A DNA stretch of 64,000 nucleotides from Odobenus rosmarus divergens (Eukaryota > Chordata > Mammalia > Carnivora > Odobenidae), in contig NW_004451402.1 in NCBI RefSeq assembly GCF_000321225.1, forward strand, positions 299,961-363,960, in the 5' to 3' direction. Numbering within the stretch: the first letter of the stretch is position 1; each line of letters begins with the position of its first letter. Positions 33,681-45,984 of this stretch are shown here, piece by piece. The translations under genes were made by a program, and so were the position numbers. The notes beneath the pieces are model-generated. The model was not told where the DNA came from and did no database searches. It saw only the letters and a program-made list of their open reading frames with translations.

Positions 33681-34194
33681 TGCTACAGAAGACTCTCCCA
33701 CTTCTGGTAACTCTATTGACTGGGGGGTGGGGGGTGAACAACAGATGTATTCAGACTAAAATGCTCAACTTTGGTCTTTTCTTATATGTAAGAATGGTTG
33801 CTCCTGAAGAACTTGTCTCCTTAGCTTGAGATCTTTCTGGATTGACAGGAAAAGGGGTGGAGCTAAGGTCACTTTGTCATCAGTGCATGGGGTGTTCTGC
33901 TTCTTTGAGTGACCTCTGCCCTGGATGTCAAGGAAGAGGAAAGTTTGGGAACCAGTCCCATTTTGGCTCTTCCCAGGAGTTTACTCGGATTAAGCACAAG
34001 CAGAAGATGGAAATGGTGGGTTTTCAGGAGAGTTCCTGCCCCTATGGCCTCATCGCGTGGGTCCCCCAGTGAAGCCATTTCGAATGGCTTCTGACAGCAC
34101 AGTTACCCGGGGTTGTGCAATGCCTTGGTGCCTTTGCACCAACTGGTGTCTCTGCTGAAAATGCTCATTCATTTGTTCATCCATCAAATATAAA
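33681..34194. other. Single-copy non-coding stretch
   Basis: Contains a G run at 33722-33736. Frames at 33842-34094 overlap on both strands without domains. Confidence 0.4.
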
Positions 34195-34740
34195 TGGAAA
34201 GATGACTCAGCTGAAAGAACTGAAAGAGGGACTCAAATAGATACTTACACACCTGTGTTCATAGCAGCGTTCTTCACAACAGTCAAAAGATGGAAACGAC
34301 CTAAGTGCCCACCGATGGATGAATGGATAAACAAAATGGGGGATATACACACAATGGGGAATTATTCAGCCTTAAAAAAGAATGAAAATCTGATACATAC
34401 CAACACGGATGAACCTTGAAAACATTATGCTGAGTGAAATAAGCCAGATATGAAAGGAAAAATCTCGTACGATTTCACTTACATGGAATATATAGAATTG
34501 TCAAATTCAGAGAGACAGAAAGCACATAGAGGTTGCAGGGGCTGGAGCAGGGAGAGTGGGGAGGGGGCAGTGGGGAGGGGGCTATTGCATAACGGGTACA
34601 GAGTTTCGGTTTGGGATGATGAAAATTTTTGAAAACAGTGTTGATGATTGCACAACACTGTGAATATAATTAATACCACTGAATAGACCACTCAAAAATG
34701 GTTAAAATGGCAAATTTTGCTATATGTATTTTGCTAGGAT
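34195..34740 (+). mobile_element. Older LINE-1 3' end
   Basis: Clear plus-strand L1 text from the end of ORF2 into the 3' UTR: 'acacctgtgttcatagcagc', 'aaagatggaaacgacctaagtgccc', 'gatggatgaatggataaacaaaatg', 'ggaattattcagccttaaaaaag', 'gatgaaccttgaaaacattatgctgagtgaaataagcc', then a G-rich UTR and 'gtgaatataattaataccactg'. Divergence indicates an old L1M-type copy. Confidence 0.9.
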
Positions 34741-37700
34741 AAGAAAATATGTAAATGGAGAAATAGCATTTGCCATGATGGTTCTTAGAGTATTTGTAGA
34801 CCTATGTGAATTTCTAGGGTGGGAGCCTTGCCCTATTGAACTGGGTACCCTCCAAGTCCAGCACACAGGAAGGACAAATGAGGAGGAGCTTGAGGCTGGG
34901 TTTTGAAAAGAGAGGAGAGGCAGTGGCATCTAAGTACATCTAATCTTTTTCTTTTATTATTCTGGAACTTACGTACAGTGTTGATTAGGTCCCTTTTTGC
35001 TCTAAAAATTGTTCCTTTCTGAGGGAGAAGGGGCAGAGAGAAGAGTTGGCCATGGCTGGGTGAAGTGTCCTCTGGTGACAAGCTTTGGGCCAACCTGGAG
35101 GATACAGGGCATGGTTTATTGAGGGCACCCGTGGGGGCTGGACTTGGAAAGCCAAGGGAAGGGGGGTTGGGGATGCCTGGATTCTCAGCTCAGAGCTTTG
35201 AGGTAGAGAGGCAGGGGAGTGCCATAGGAGAGTGTGGGTTGAGAGAGGTGGCCTCTAGGGACCAGACACACTCTTCCAGGCAGCCTCCAGCAGGCCCACG
35301 TGGCCTTGTGGTTTCAGTGCGTGGCTAGGCGCTGCCCTTCCAAAGGTTGGGATTATGTTGATCAGAACTGTCTTTTCCCTGGCGGGTGGGGGGGGAAGAT
35401 GTCTCTTCTTTTTTCTCCTTCATTTTTTTTTTTTTTTTTGCTGAAAAAAACAAAAACAAAAGCAAGGAAGTACTCCTTCCCATGTCCTTCAAAGCGCTGT
35501 GGCGTCTTCAGATCTGGGTACTTGAAAGCTAAAGCTGGTCATAATTTCCGATGGACATAATGTGCATTTGAAATTCTCTTCCACATCAAATTAAATCTGT
35601 CTTGGACTGATTTCCTGGAAGTGTTTTTCATTAGAATAATAGTCCTCAGCTGAGAGATCAGATACCGCAGAAGGGGAAACAGGAACAGGGGATCATCACG
35701 TGCCTCCTTGAGGGAGTACTCGGCGATTACTTTTGAGGGACTACTTGGGAGAGACCATCCCTTCTCTAGGCCTGCCCCCAGGGAAGAGGCGCTGGGTCTG
35801 GTGAGCCCCCAGTTACTTCAGTGATAAAATCTTTCTTTTTTAAAAATTTAAAGTATAGAGCAAAAAAGAAATTGGGTTCAACCAGGAAACCACCCACCTA
35901 CCCACCTACCCAACCAAAATCCATCGAGTACCTACTAGTTGAGCATCCCTCTGAGGTGCCAGGAATATAATGGTTAGTAAGAGTCCCTGAAAAAGAGGAA
36001 AGCTCACAGGAGGAAACCCCAGGGACCAAGACAAAGCTCCAGTAGTATTTGATGACTTTTTTTTTCCTCTGGTCTTAAATATGTCCTTCTGTGTAAGGCA
36101 CACTCTGCCGTACCTACAAAGGGTTCCAGACTGACTGATGGAGGAAATCCTTCTGAAATTCTTTTCTCCTCCTCCTCTCTGAAACATGACTTGTTTACTG
36201 CAGGCTGTTAACGGCCTTGAGAACATCTTTAATCCTTAGCCAGGGTCTTTAAATATAATACATCAATAACAGGTAATTATTCGCTTTGAACTTTTTGCTC
36301 CTTTCCCCTATACCCTGCGGGGTGAGCTTGGAACTTTTAAGCACTGTAACAGATTCTTCCTATCAAGTGTCAAAACTCATAAGGCATATGTCAAAGAATT
36401 TGTTTGCTTACTTTCATCTGTCTTCCCTCCTCCCTCCTTTTACTTCTAAGTCTAGCCACCAGCTTTGTGGATTATGGCGCTGAGCACCAGTTTTCAGCCT
36501 GGCGGCTTTTCTCTAAGCCAGGACCACCTCGGACCCTGAAGAATTTACCCCCATGCACCCAACCTTGTTGCCCTTAAGAGTCTCATGCAGTTGAGTTTGT
36601 TACTCCTGGCCTGTCACGTTATTCCTGTTTTGAACGTGTCCAGGAAAATCCTGTCAAATTCAAAACTTCCTTTTGCCCCAAACCGATCTTTGATCTGAGA
36701 GGCCTGGACATGACTGACTCCGAGCAGCTTGCTCTGTGCACACTGGGGCCCAGGAGCTCTTTTGCAAGCATCTTGAGGAAACAAAAAATGGTTTATTTGT
36801 TTTGTCAGCCAGGGTTGATGATGGATGGTCTGATCTTTCGCTCTTGTGAGCTCTTGGACCAGCCCTGTCCTGAAGACAGATTCGTCACCAGGGCGCTCCT
36901 CCCACCTCCTTGAGCACTGTCTGTGGGCTGTGGATTGGTCCGCTCCATGGAAGCCACAGGCTCAGCTTCTCGTGGTTTTTTTTCTAACAGGTTTGAGTAG
37001 CCAAGTGACTGCTTTAACCTTATTGCTATATCATTACGTTAAGTGGTGCCAGTTTGGTTCTCTGTTTAAATAAAATCTTTATTGCCCACCTAAGGCTCTC
37101 TTGCATGGGGTTTTCCAGACATCAGCTAAAGTGGTACACAAATTAATATAAATGCTGATAACCTCAGAAAATCGAAGGCCTAGGTGTGCAGGACAGATGG
37201 TCTGGGAGTTTCTTACCTCAGGCTCTCCTGAGGGAATGAAATCAATAGTGAACTAGGAACTCATTTTAGGTTTAAGGAGTTAGCCAGATTTAACTAAAGA
37301 GAAACACTGAGAGTGTTACTTGACATTGAGAAAGTTATCCACATTTCTATACCCCAAATAATCAAATTGGATAATTGAATTCTGTGATGTTACTCAGATG
37401 ATTTCCTTACTCGCTAAGGGTAAAAATTCATTCTGAATGTAGACATAACAAGATCTAACAGGATGTTCTGGAGTCTCCCCGAGGAATAATGACTAACAAA
37501 GTGGAAACTTTCACTCTTAAATCTGATTTCATCCTTGACCTTGCTAGTGACCTTTGGCCTATTGCCTCCTCTTTCAATATCTGTTTCCCCATGATTATGA
37601 TGGTTATACAGTATCAAAGGAGCCTTTACATGTCATGAAGAACTCATATGATAAGCAATATGTTTATATTGAAGAACATTGAAGAACTCAGATTCTATCT

Positions 37701-39749
37701 ATCTAGGATGTCAAAATGTCCTTATTTAAATCACTGTGGTTTTTTGAAAAAAATCAGTGTTTGGGTATCATGAAGATCAATGAACTAGTGGGCTGACTCT
37801 ACTTTTCCTTTATCCAACAGTTATTCTGGCAACATATGATAGAGCTTGAGTGTGCCATGTGCATAATTAACAATGGCAGAAAAACAAGGATAACATTGTG
37901 CTAGTAACCTTCAGGGAGGGGCTGTCTGCCCCTGAGTGAGCTCAGCAGGGAGGGTGGGCTGAGTTCTGTAAGAAAAGAAGTCAGATTTAAAGCTCCCATG
38001 TTTTTGAAACTTCAGTGAGCAGAGGGACATCTGGTAGAGAAGATATCCACAGTTTCCTGTTCTCTGCTTTGTTATTTTTTCCCCCATTCTGATTACAGGT
38101 TAGGTTTTCACGGGCTGCCCTGGCCAGGGCCTGGGAGATGTAGAGTTACAGGAGCTGTTAGTTGGTCACTTTAATTACAGGCCCAGGGGTCTTTGAGGGG
38201 TATTTCTTTCCTTGGGATAATCTTCTGCAGCTTTGTTAACATCTCAGGGACCCGTGGATCCCTGTCATCGCCACACCGGGTTCCCACCACTGGGTAGCTT
38301 TCTAGCTAAAGAACAGTCAAAAGTGCGGAATTTGTCAGCATGAATTCCTAAACAAGTATGAAGAGTAGCCATAAATATTGATGGATTGTTAGCTTAGTGT
38401 CAAAATGAATTCTTTATCACATTTGAATAATCTGACTACAAAGTATTAAATCAAATAGATACTTGGGTAGATTTTAATCATTAAAGTTAATTTGTTGATA
38501 TAAAAATAATTTAACATAAGCAGAATAAGGCAGGATTTTTTTCAGATAAAAATTGAATGAAAGGGATTACTAATGAAAGATTTTGATGAATCTGACTAGA
38601 AATAAGTAAGTATGTGGATTAACAAGAATCTTCTACTCTACATAGTGAATACACATCCAAGGCAAAAAAACCCGTGCCTGCTTCACTGATATAAAGGAAT
38701 TTTAGCAAATCACAGGCACACTCCATATTATAAACACAGAGCTTTTTAGCATCCTACACATCCCCAGGGCTCAGATCACAGGAACTGTGACTCAGAGTGC
38801 TGTTACTAACTCTAGGTGCCATGTTTCTGGGGGGTGGTGAACTGAAGTGCAACAAGAAGGCACAAGATGTGGGAAGGCCTTGAAAGCATCTCAGCCAAGG
38901 AGGAGGTTAATGTATTTTGTCCAGGAGAAGACTGTGGGGATATCATCTATTTGCCTTCAAACCATTAAAAGACTCCTTTTTAGAGAAAGGAGTAGACTTT
39001 TTTCATAGGAGCTTCGCTAACGTTTCAGAGAGAGAAAATTCCTTTCAGTCTCAGAAATGTCTACCGAAGAATATAGTTTTCCAACTTGGGAGTGGACTGC
39101 CTTCTAACCAAACTCCTGTGCACTGGATACCTATATACACAGAGATGTTGGAGAAGAATTGTCATGTATTACGAGGGAGTGTGTATAAGTGATCAGTGAA
39201 GCCCCTTTCTTTGAATCTATGTACGGGTTGGTGGTTCACTGTCTTCTTTCTCTACTTGCTGGGAGGTCCCCATCAGCCCTGCTCCTGTTATTCATAGTCC
39301 TATTCCAAAGAGGAGATGAGTGCTAAAGGCTATATTTTAAAAGAGCATAAAATCGTGACTCTCATATAACTTCAAAATGAGCTTGTGTCAGAGACTGCAC
39401 TTAACTCCTAGATTAATGAGAGATTCACTGGATGTTACAATGGCCCAAGGAGTGCATATCTAGAGTCAGAGAAGGAGTGAAGAAATTAATTTACAAATGG
39501 ATGCAAAGCTGGCAGAGCTGGTCAATGTCCATAGGGCAGGAGTCCATGGCGTTCCACTGGATACAATCTACATTTCTATGGATAGGAATAGTTGTATTAC
39601 TCTCAGTTTTCTACAAGCTCACCTTTATCTCTACGGAGTTGTGGAATAGTCTAGCCAAAGGCAAACATCTACAGAGGAGTGTATGGCATTCCAATGAAAA
39701 GATGTCCAGTAATCTCTTCTGCCCATTTCAAAATCTTCCCCAGTTTTTT
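34741..39749. other. Long stretch with few recognisable repeats
   Basis: Five kilobases with little identifiable. T-rich at 35424-35440; possible reverse L2 tail at 35910-36020 ('gagtacctactagttgagcatccctctgaggtgccagg'). 36480-37080 and 38290-38640 look like high-complexity single-copy DNA. The 108-aa frame at 39432-39758 has no domain. No splice-flanked exon stands out. Confidence 0.35.
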
Positions 39750-39850
39750 CCTACATGAGTTAACATACAGAAAGTTCTCCCTAGAGTGCCTGGCAAACGG
39801 TAAATGCTCAAACAATGTTATGTACTATTATCATTGCTGTTATTTTTTAC
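39750..39850 (+). mobile_element. MIR 3' end
   Basis: 'gagtgcctggcaaacggtaaatgctcaaacaatgttatgtactattatcattgctgttatt' is the MIR tail. Confidence 0.6.
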
Positions 39851-40296
39851 CCAAGTCCTGGGTAGATGAATCACCTGGTGGTTGATGTGAGAGACTCTTT
39901 GACCAAGGTCTTGACCATCATTTTTTTCCCATTCCCTTTGGAAATATACACACATCAGGCTACCAACTTTCATCTCTCATAGATCAATGTTTTCTATGTT
40001 AGGAAATCTTTTTTCCAATGTGCACACAAAAAAGCATCCTTATCTTTGATTCCTTCCAATTCCTAGTTACCTAGTGTAGGAAAATTTCTCTCTGACTCAA
40101 ATGATGTGTAAGAAAAGTTCCAATGATGTTCCTCAGTCAGGGAAAGAACAGACTGTAAGTTTTTACTAAAGTTACAAATGACAAATGTTAGATTTAGTTA
40201 TCTCTGCAAACAGAAGCCAAATATCCATTGCTTAGAGTTGTTGAGTATTCAAACAGTGACACAGGAATAATGTCAGTTAGACAATTTATACGTACA
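39851..40296. other. Single-copy non-coding stretch
   Basis: AT-rich, nothing recognised; no open frame of note. Confidence 0.4.
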
Positions 40297-40585
40297 TTTG
40301 CCCCCTGAACAATGTGAGGGTTAGGGGTGCTGAGCACCCACTCAGTCAAAAATCTTCATAGAACTTTTGACTCCCCCAAAACTTAACTACCAATAGCCCA
40401 CAGTTGATCAGAAAAGCCTTGCCAATAACATAAACAGTCAATTAACACATATTTTGTATGTTATATGTATTATATTCTTATAACAGAATAAGTTATTCTT
40501 ACAATAAAGTAAGTTAGAGAAAAAATGTTAAAAAATCAAAGGAAGAGAAAATATATTTACAGTACTGTAGTATGTTTATTGGAAA

Positions 40586-41204
40586 AAAATCTGTGTTGGT
40601 GGGGGGTGGGAGGGATGGGGTGGCTGGTGATAGACATTGGGGAGGGTATGTGCTATGGTGAGTGCTGTGAAATGTGCAAGACTGTTGAATCACAGATCTG
40701 TACCTCTGAATAAATAATACATTATATGTTAAAAAAAAGAAGAAGAAGAAGATAGCAGGAGGGGAAGAATGAAGGGGGGTAAATCGGAGAGGGAGACGAA
40801 CCATGAGAGACGATGGACTCTGAGAAACAAACTGAGGGTTCTAAAGGGGAGGAGGTGGGGGGATGGGTTAGCCTGGTGATGGGTATTAAGGAGGGCACGC
40901 TCTGCATGGAGCACTGGGTGTTATACACAAACAATGAATCATGGAACACTACATCAAAAACTAATGATGTGATGTATGGTAATTAACATAACATAATAAA
41001 AAAATAAAAAGAGGAGTGAGAATCAAAAAAAAAAAAGAAACCTATGTTATCTCTACCATCTCTCCCTCCACAAAACTTAAAATATATAATCAGCCACCCC
41101 CCACACCTGTAGCTACAGCTCTTTCTACCAACAGGTCCTGTCCCTGCATTATAATAAAATCACTCTTTTGCACACACACAAAAAAAGAGAAGAAAATCTG
41201 TGTT
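40586..41204 (+). mobile_element. Young LINE-1 3' end with probable 3' transduction
   Basis: An exact 12-base target-site duplication, aaaatctgtgtt, flanks the insert (40586-40597 and 41193-41204). Inside, 40598-41010 is the carnivore L1 3' UTR, 5' truncated, including 'gcatggagcactgggtgttatacac' and the terminal 'taacataacataataaa'. It is followed by an A-run at 41025-41036, about 145 bases of non-L1 DNA, a second AATAAA at 41153-41158 and a final A-run at 41180-41186. One duplication around both parts says they arrived together. Confidence 0.85.
41037..41186 (+). other. Transduced 3' flank of the source LINE-1 (probable)
   Basis: Non-L1 sequence between the L1 A-run and the second A-run. 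It has its own poly-A signal AATAAA (41153-41158), with the A-run starting about 22 bases downstream, the normal cleavage spacing. The end ('aggtcctgtccctgcattataataaaatcac') looks somewhat like an LTR R region, so the read-through transcript may have used an LTR poly-A site; that is inference. Confidence 0.6.
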
Positions 41205-41282
41205 TAAGTGGACTTGTGTAGTTCAAACCCACGTTGTTCAGGGGTCAATCACATATATGTATGTATTTAACTTGCCTTTATA

Positions 41283-41335
41283 TCCATCTATGTATCTATG
41301 TATCTATCTACCTATCATCTATCATCAGACCCACT
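41283..41335. repeat. Imperfect (TATC)n/(TATG)n microsatellite
   Basis: 'tctatgtatctatgtatctatctacctatcatctatcatc': interrupted tetranucleotide array just past the Tigger right end. Confidence 0.75.
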
Positions 41336-43180
41336 CACTCGAATATTGAACTCATCTATAGGCAAGTACGTGGCTATGACTTGTAGCTTCTGTTTGCCAT
41401 ACTGATGAAAAACTCAACTTTTCATTGTTGCAGAACAATAGAATGGAAACCTACATTTTCTGATATTTGTAACTCTTTCATGTGCCTTTTATAGTTCTAT
41501 CCCATTCCTGACAATTATGCATTCTTTTCCCCTGACAGGTTGGAAGCACAGCCCTGCTCCCCCGCAGGCCCCATTTGACATAGGTTTGTGGCCGGTCTCA
41601 TTGTTTACAAAGGCAGAGACAGAGCCCCTTCCTTGGCAGCCTCAGTGATATATTAGGAAGATCCTAGAAATAGCTGTAGGATCTATAGGAACAGTATATA
41701 ATTATGTCTTATAATGTTTAAAATGCAAGGTGATGAAACTCCTAACTTAATAACCAGCTTTTGGTTTAGGACTTATCTATCATTTGAAAGTGTTTTAATA
41801 ATATATGTGGAAAATTTTCACCAAATATTTTCAGTCAAAAACTTGCACATAAAATTTCCTGGGTCCAAGTCTAAATATAAACACTATTGCTACTCCTGTG
41901 TGGAATAAAGATCTGTTTATGGAGGAGTCCATGTTCGTGTACTTTCAGTGAGGATAGGATGTGTGTGTTTGGCTTGGGGCTTATTTTATACCACACCCCC
42001 CCACTTGACTCAATTGCATATGAAAAATCACGAAATTAACTTCTGGGTGTGGATGAGCACCAACTCAAAGGCCACTCCACCTATAAATCAGGGAACTGGA
42101 GCGCTTTATTAGATTTACCCAAACCTCTCCCAGAGAGATGATGCGTTCACGCACACAGAGCAGACACCGAAGGCCAAAAATCCTTCCTGGAGTGCTTTGG
42201 GACTTTGCCAGCTCCTCAAGAATTCAAGACATCTATGTATTCTTTATTGAGCTGTGTTTATTTACTTTTCCATGGCAGTGAAATCTCTTTCAATACCTTT
42301 AATGGCCTCAGCACCCTCTGTCCAGTGAGCATTGCGTGTCATCCCGGCTGTGATCTGCTGAGCCCACAGGACTCGGGTCACAGAACAGTTTCTGGTGCCA
42401 ACACACGTCTTCTTTCACATTGCTATTAACTCGGCAGTAAAGAAGCAAGATTGGCTTGTGAAAGTGTCCTGGGTCCTTCAAATTTTGCTCAGGTTTCACA
42501 GTCCTTGTAATGTGAGCTCCCTGTGCTGAGTGGTTTAGAGGTTATGGTCAGATGACTGCTTTATTCCGACCTGTCAGCTGGACAGTCATGTTTGGGGTGT
42601 GCGTGTGTTTGCACAGGGTTATCCTTGGTCTGGAGGAGCCCAGAAAGGTCCTGGAGGATGCCTCTACGGGGATAGGCACAGGCAGCCAGAATCCTTGCCT
42701 GCCATACTGCCTTCCACCTGCTGCCCGGGCCTGCTGGTCACCCTGACGCCCAGCCCAAGACCGACAGTTCAGTGTTCCCACAGCAGAAGCTGTGCTTATG
42801 TGAGCCACGGCCTTCACGTGGTCTGAAACCGCAGAGCTATCACAAGGACGCCGAAGGGTATCTAAGACAAATAGGACAGTTAGGGACCTGCCCTGTCCAG
42901 GCCTGGTGGCTGTGGAAGACACAGAGTTGTTCTCAAGTCTATGGTGGCAACTCTCGTCCCCCCTGCGGGCCACAGGCTGGGGAGGAATCGGAGTACACAG
43001 AGGGCCTCACATTCCTTTTAAGTAGTGTGTATATGCACAGTTTTGGTGGAGCTATTTATAAGTGCACTTATGTCTCAGTCACTGTGCTTATTAAAGACAT
43101 AAATATTTTACCTCTTAGCAAAGAAGAAAATAGTTTTCACAGATTTCCTGGCAGGTAACAATGCAACCTCGCCAACCCTT
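41336..43180. other. Single-copy non-coding stretch
   Basis: No repeat recognised. 42000-42130 has compact motifs (octamer-like 'attgcatatg', 'cctataaatcagg'). Frames at 42548-42973 (minus) and 42772-43158 (plus) overlap without domains. Confidence 0.4.
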
Positions 43181-43640
43181 TTCATCTGCAGATTTCAACC
43201 TAATAAAGGATTGATCTAGGGAACAGGACTTGTTTCAATGTCATACTCCCGAAAAGTGTAAAACCAGGTTGACCAGAGGGTAGGGGGGTTTGCCTCCACC
43301 TTAGGATATTTTACAAGTTATTGGGGCTTTGTTGAGGGGTGTCAAAATAGAAAGCAGAGATAGAATGGAAAAGATTGAATTCCCCAAAGTGTGAGAACGC
43401 TTGACTGACAGGGAAACATCTTTCTTGAGGGTCGGCTGATTAGTCGTCTTAATTAGGTATCACACCATGTGACAAAAGCCTTCTGGCTCCAACGCCCGGT
43501 GATGATTTGGTGCCACACCAAAGCCTCAGAGTGAAAACTCTCCTGGTAGTGTAGACACCCGAGGCCAACGGTGGTCTGAAGGCTGAACATTGTGTTCAAA
43601 GCAGGATTCTCCTGGGGGAGCAAGGAGGGCATGCGGATGA
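43181..43640. other. High-complexity block, possible conserved non-coding DNA
   Basis: Repeat-free, with scattered CpGs and words such as 'gggtcggctgattagtcgtcttaattaggtatcac' and 'aacgcccggtgatgatttggtgcc'. Conservation untested. Confidence 0.25.
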
Positions 43641-45049
43641 CAGGAGGAAGGCCTGGGGGTGGATGTGTTGAGGGGGAGGATTCGTCAGCCTGCTGGCACT
43701 TAGGAAAGAGGGACAAATAAGGGGAGGATACTTCAAGAGCGAGCAAGATAAAGATCACTCCCTTTCCTTGACTCGGTCTCAGCCACTATGCTGGCACGTG
43801 TCCTGCGTCTTTTCACCCCGTCCCCTCCACGACCCAGGAGTGTGGCCTGGCAGGCTGAGAGCGCCTCAGGGACCCGCTTCCCCAGGGCAGGTGCACGGCC
43901 ACCCTCCCCGCCCGCCCTCGCTCCACTGTCCTGCGGTGACATGGTTTTCTTCCTCTCCCCTCCACTGTCCGCCCGCTTCTTTATCTTCTCTGGGCTCCCC
44001 CCAAAACTGGAACTGGAATTCCCTCTTCTCAGACACTGCTGCACGGGGCATAGTGTGTAATGGGCTTTTATCACCGATTTGCAGATAACACAGCGGGCAG
44101 AGATGCCACCCTCTCGCACAGCACGGAGCCTACCTAGACAGCAGGACTCCCCCCCCCCCGGCCCGTCCCGCTGCTTCTGCTTTTGCAGACGGGGCTGTAG
44201 ACTCTCATGCTTGGCTCAGCTCTTTTGCTCCTTTCCCTTTTGCTGCCTCCTTGTCAACTCTCCCACCCCAATTTCCCTCCCTGTTTTATAGAGAGTCATC
44301 CAGCTCCACTAGCCCCTAATCCCTAAAAGCCTGGATCCACATAACTGAAAACCCCACATTCCCTCTGCTCCTGCATGGGGTCTGGGTGTTCAGCACACTG
44401 CTAAAGAGGGATGCTGGGCACATAGGGCCTTGGACCCTAAGTCTCTCCCTTGGATAACAGCCAGTTTGGGTTTCAGGGAACCAGGTTCCCCTCCCATTGT
44501 CTGTTCCTCACCAGGTCTGGCCCACTGAAGATCCAAACAAATTCACAGCGAAGTTCACACCTCAGTGATTTGAGGTCATCAACTCGGCCGTTTGGCTGTT
44601 CATTTAGGAAACAAATTCCAGAAAGTGGTGTAAGGGGACCAATGCCATCCTTAGCCATGCCGGCAGGTATAATTATTATTGTTTGCTTTTTTTCTTAACC
44701 CACTGCCTGTTGCAATTCAATCAAATTAATGCTTCATTTATTAGAGAATGTCATTTTGCAACACAAACAGGGTAGGGCTACCTCCAGAAGTCTCTGGCTT
44801 TTTGCCACTACCTACTGGTTATCCTGCACTTTCCTTAGCCTGGGTCTGATCTGCTGCCCCAAGACCTTGCGTTGGCCTGGGTGTTAGTGACAGAGAAACT
44901 GGCTTGTCATGATCCCAAACTGAGAAGGTGAGTCTGGGAAGTGCCCGAGAGTGTGGAATTCCCGAACATCCAGTGCCCTGAGATAAGGGGCCGTCCCAGC
45001 TTATCCCGTTGACCACAAATTCTGTCAAAGACACAAACTTTCAGAGATG
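43641..45049. other. GC-richer single-copy stretch
   Basis: 43740-44160 is GC-rich with moderate CpG ('ccctccccgcccgccctcgctcc') but less dense than the island at 52.6 kb. A C-run lies at 44150-44159. Overlapping frames on both strands at 43733-44119 are low-complexity; no exon claimed. Confidence 0.4.
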
Positions 45050-45940
45050 CTTCCTCTTACAGGAAATGGTAGACTTACAGAAAATAAACTTTTTGTTTAG
45101 GTTGAAGAACGACCTCTACGCGGGAAAGTACATGGCTGTCAGGTTTATAGCCCAAGCACTTTTTACAACTGAACTTAGCTGTAAGTTCCCAGATCAAGGA
45201 ACAGAACCTCCCAGAAACCCTTTTTTAGTCACTACTGCCTTCCTCCAAGGTGACCACTGTCTTCCTCTCATATCATGCTTTTTTGATTCATCAATCCTGC
45301 TGAGGTGCATCAAGTTTGCTGTGTGGTATAGAAGTTCATCCTCTTTCATTCCATTTATGAGCAGAATTTCATTGTACGGATATACTATAGACACCATATT
45401 AATCCATTCTATAGTTAATGGGCATTTTAGGGTGTTATGAATCAAGTTGCCTTGAACATGTCTGTGGTGGACATACATACCTATTTCTGTCACCTACATA
45501 CCTATGAGTGCGATTGCTTGGTCATAGGGTACGTGTATGTTCAACTCTGGTGCGTACTATCACACAGCTTTTAAGGGTTTGTGCCAACACATACACTCAC
45601 TCAGCAGGCTATGGGAGTTCTGTTTGTTCCTATCCTTGTCAACACTTGGCATTGTCTGTCTTTTTAATTTTAGCCATTAAGTGGGGTATGTACTTAGCAC
45701 CTCCCTGATAACTAATAAAATTCAGTACATTTTATAAGTCTATTGACCATTTGGATATCTTTTTTCTGGTGGAGTGCCTGTTTAAGATTTTTCCCATTAA
45801 AAAAATTGTACTGTCTTCCTTTTTTCTATTTACTTGTAGAAGTTCTTTCTATATTCCAAATTTGTCAGTCCTTTGTCAGATAGATGTATGAAAAATAGGT
45901 TCTCCCACTCTATGGCTTGACTCCTTCCTTACTGAAACAT
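45050..45940 (-). mobile_element. Old LINE-1 3' end, minus
   Basis: Reverse L1M-type text: 'gtacatggctgtcaggtttatagcc' and 'ccagatcaaggaacagaacctcccag' (3' UTR), then 'ttaatccattctatagttaatgggcattttagggtg', 'tgagtgcgattgcttggtcataggg', 'tattgaccatttggatatc', 'caaatttgtcagtcctttgtcag'. The ORF2 part is heavily mutated. Confidence 0.8.
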
Positions 45941-45984
45941 GGGTAAAATGATTATTTTCCATTAGGCAAATTATTATGAAATTC

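Larger units (their letters stand above)
40297..41262 (-). mobile_element. Tigger-type DNA transposon (MER8/Tigger2-like), split in two
   Basis: Left piece 40297-40597 begins near the inverted terminus 'gccccctgaacaatgtgagggttaggggtgc' and carries 'gaacttttgactcccccaaaacttaactaccaatagccc' and 'aacataaacagtcaattaacaca'. Right piece 41193-41262 ends 'gttcaaacccacgttgttcaggggtcaa'. Together they make one non-autonomous minus-strand element interrupted by a LINE-1. Termini are inverted copies (ccctgaacaa/ttgttcaggg). Family name from memory. Confidence 0.8.

Noticed and set aside
39432..39758. 108-aa frame with a hydrophobic stretch and a weak internal repeat (39539-39560 and 39675-39697)
   Set aside because: The internal repeat is only loosely similar by eye and there is no homology, splice or promoter context.
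43733..44119. GC-rich segment as a second CpG island
   Set aside because: CpG density is clearly lower than at 52.6 kb and falls off quickly; not enough by hand count.
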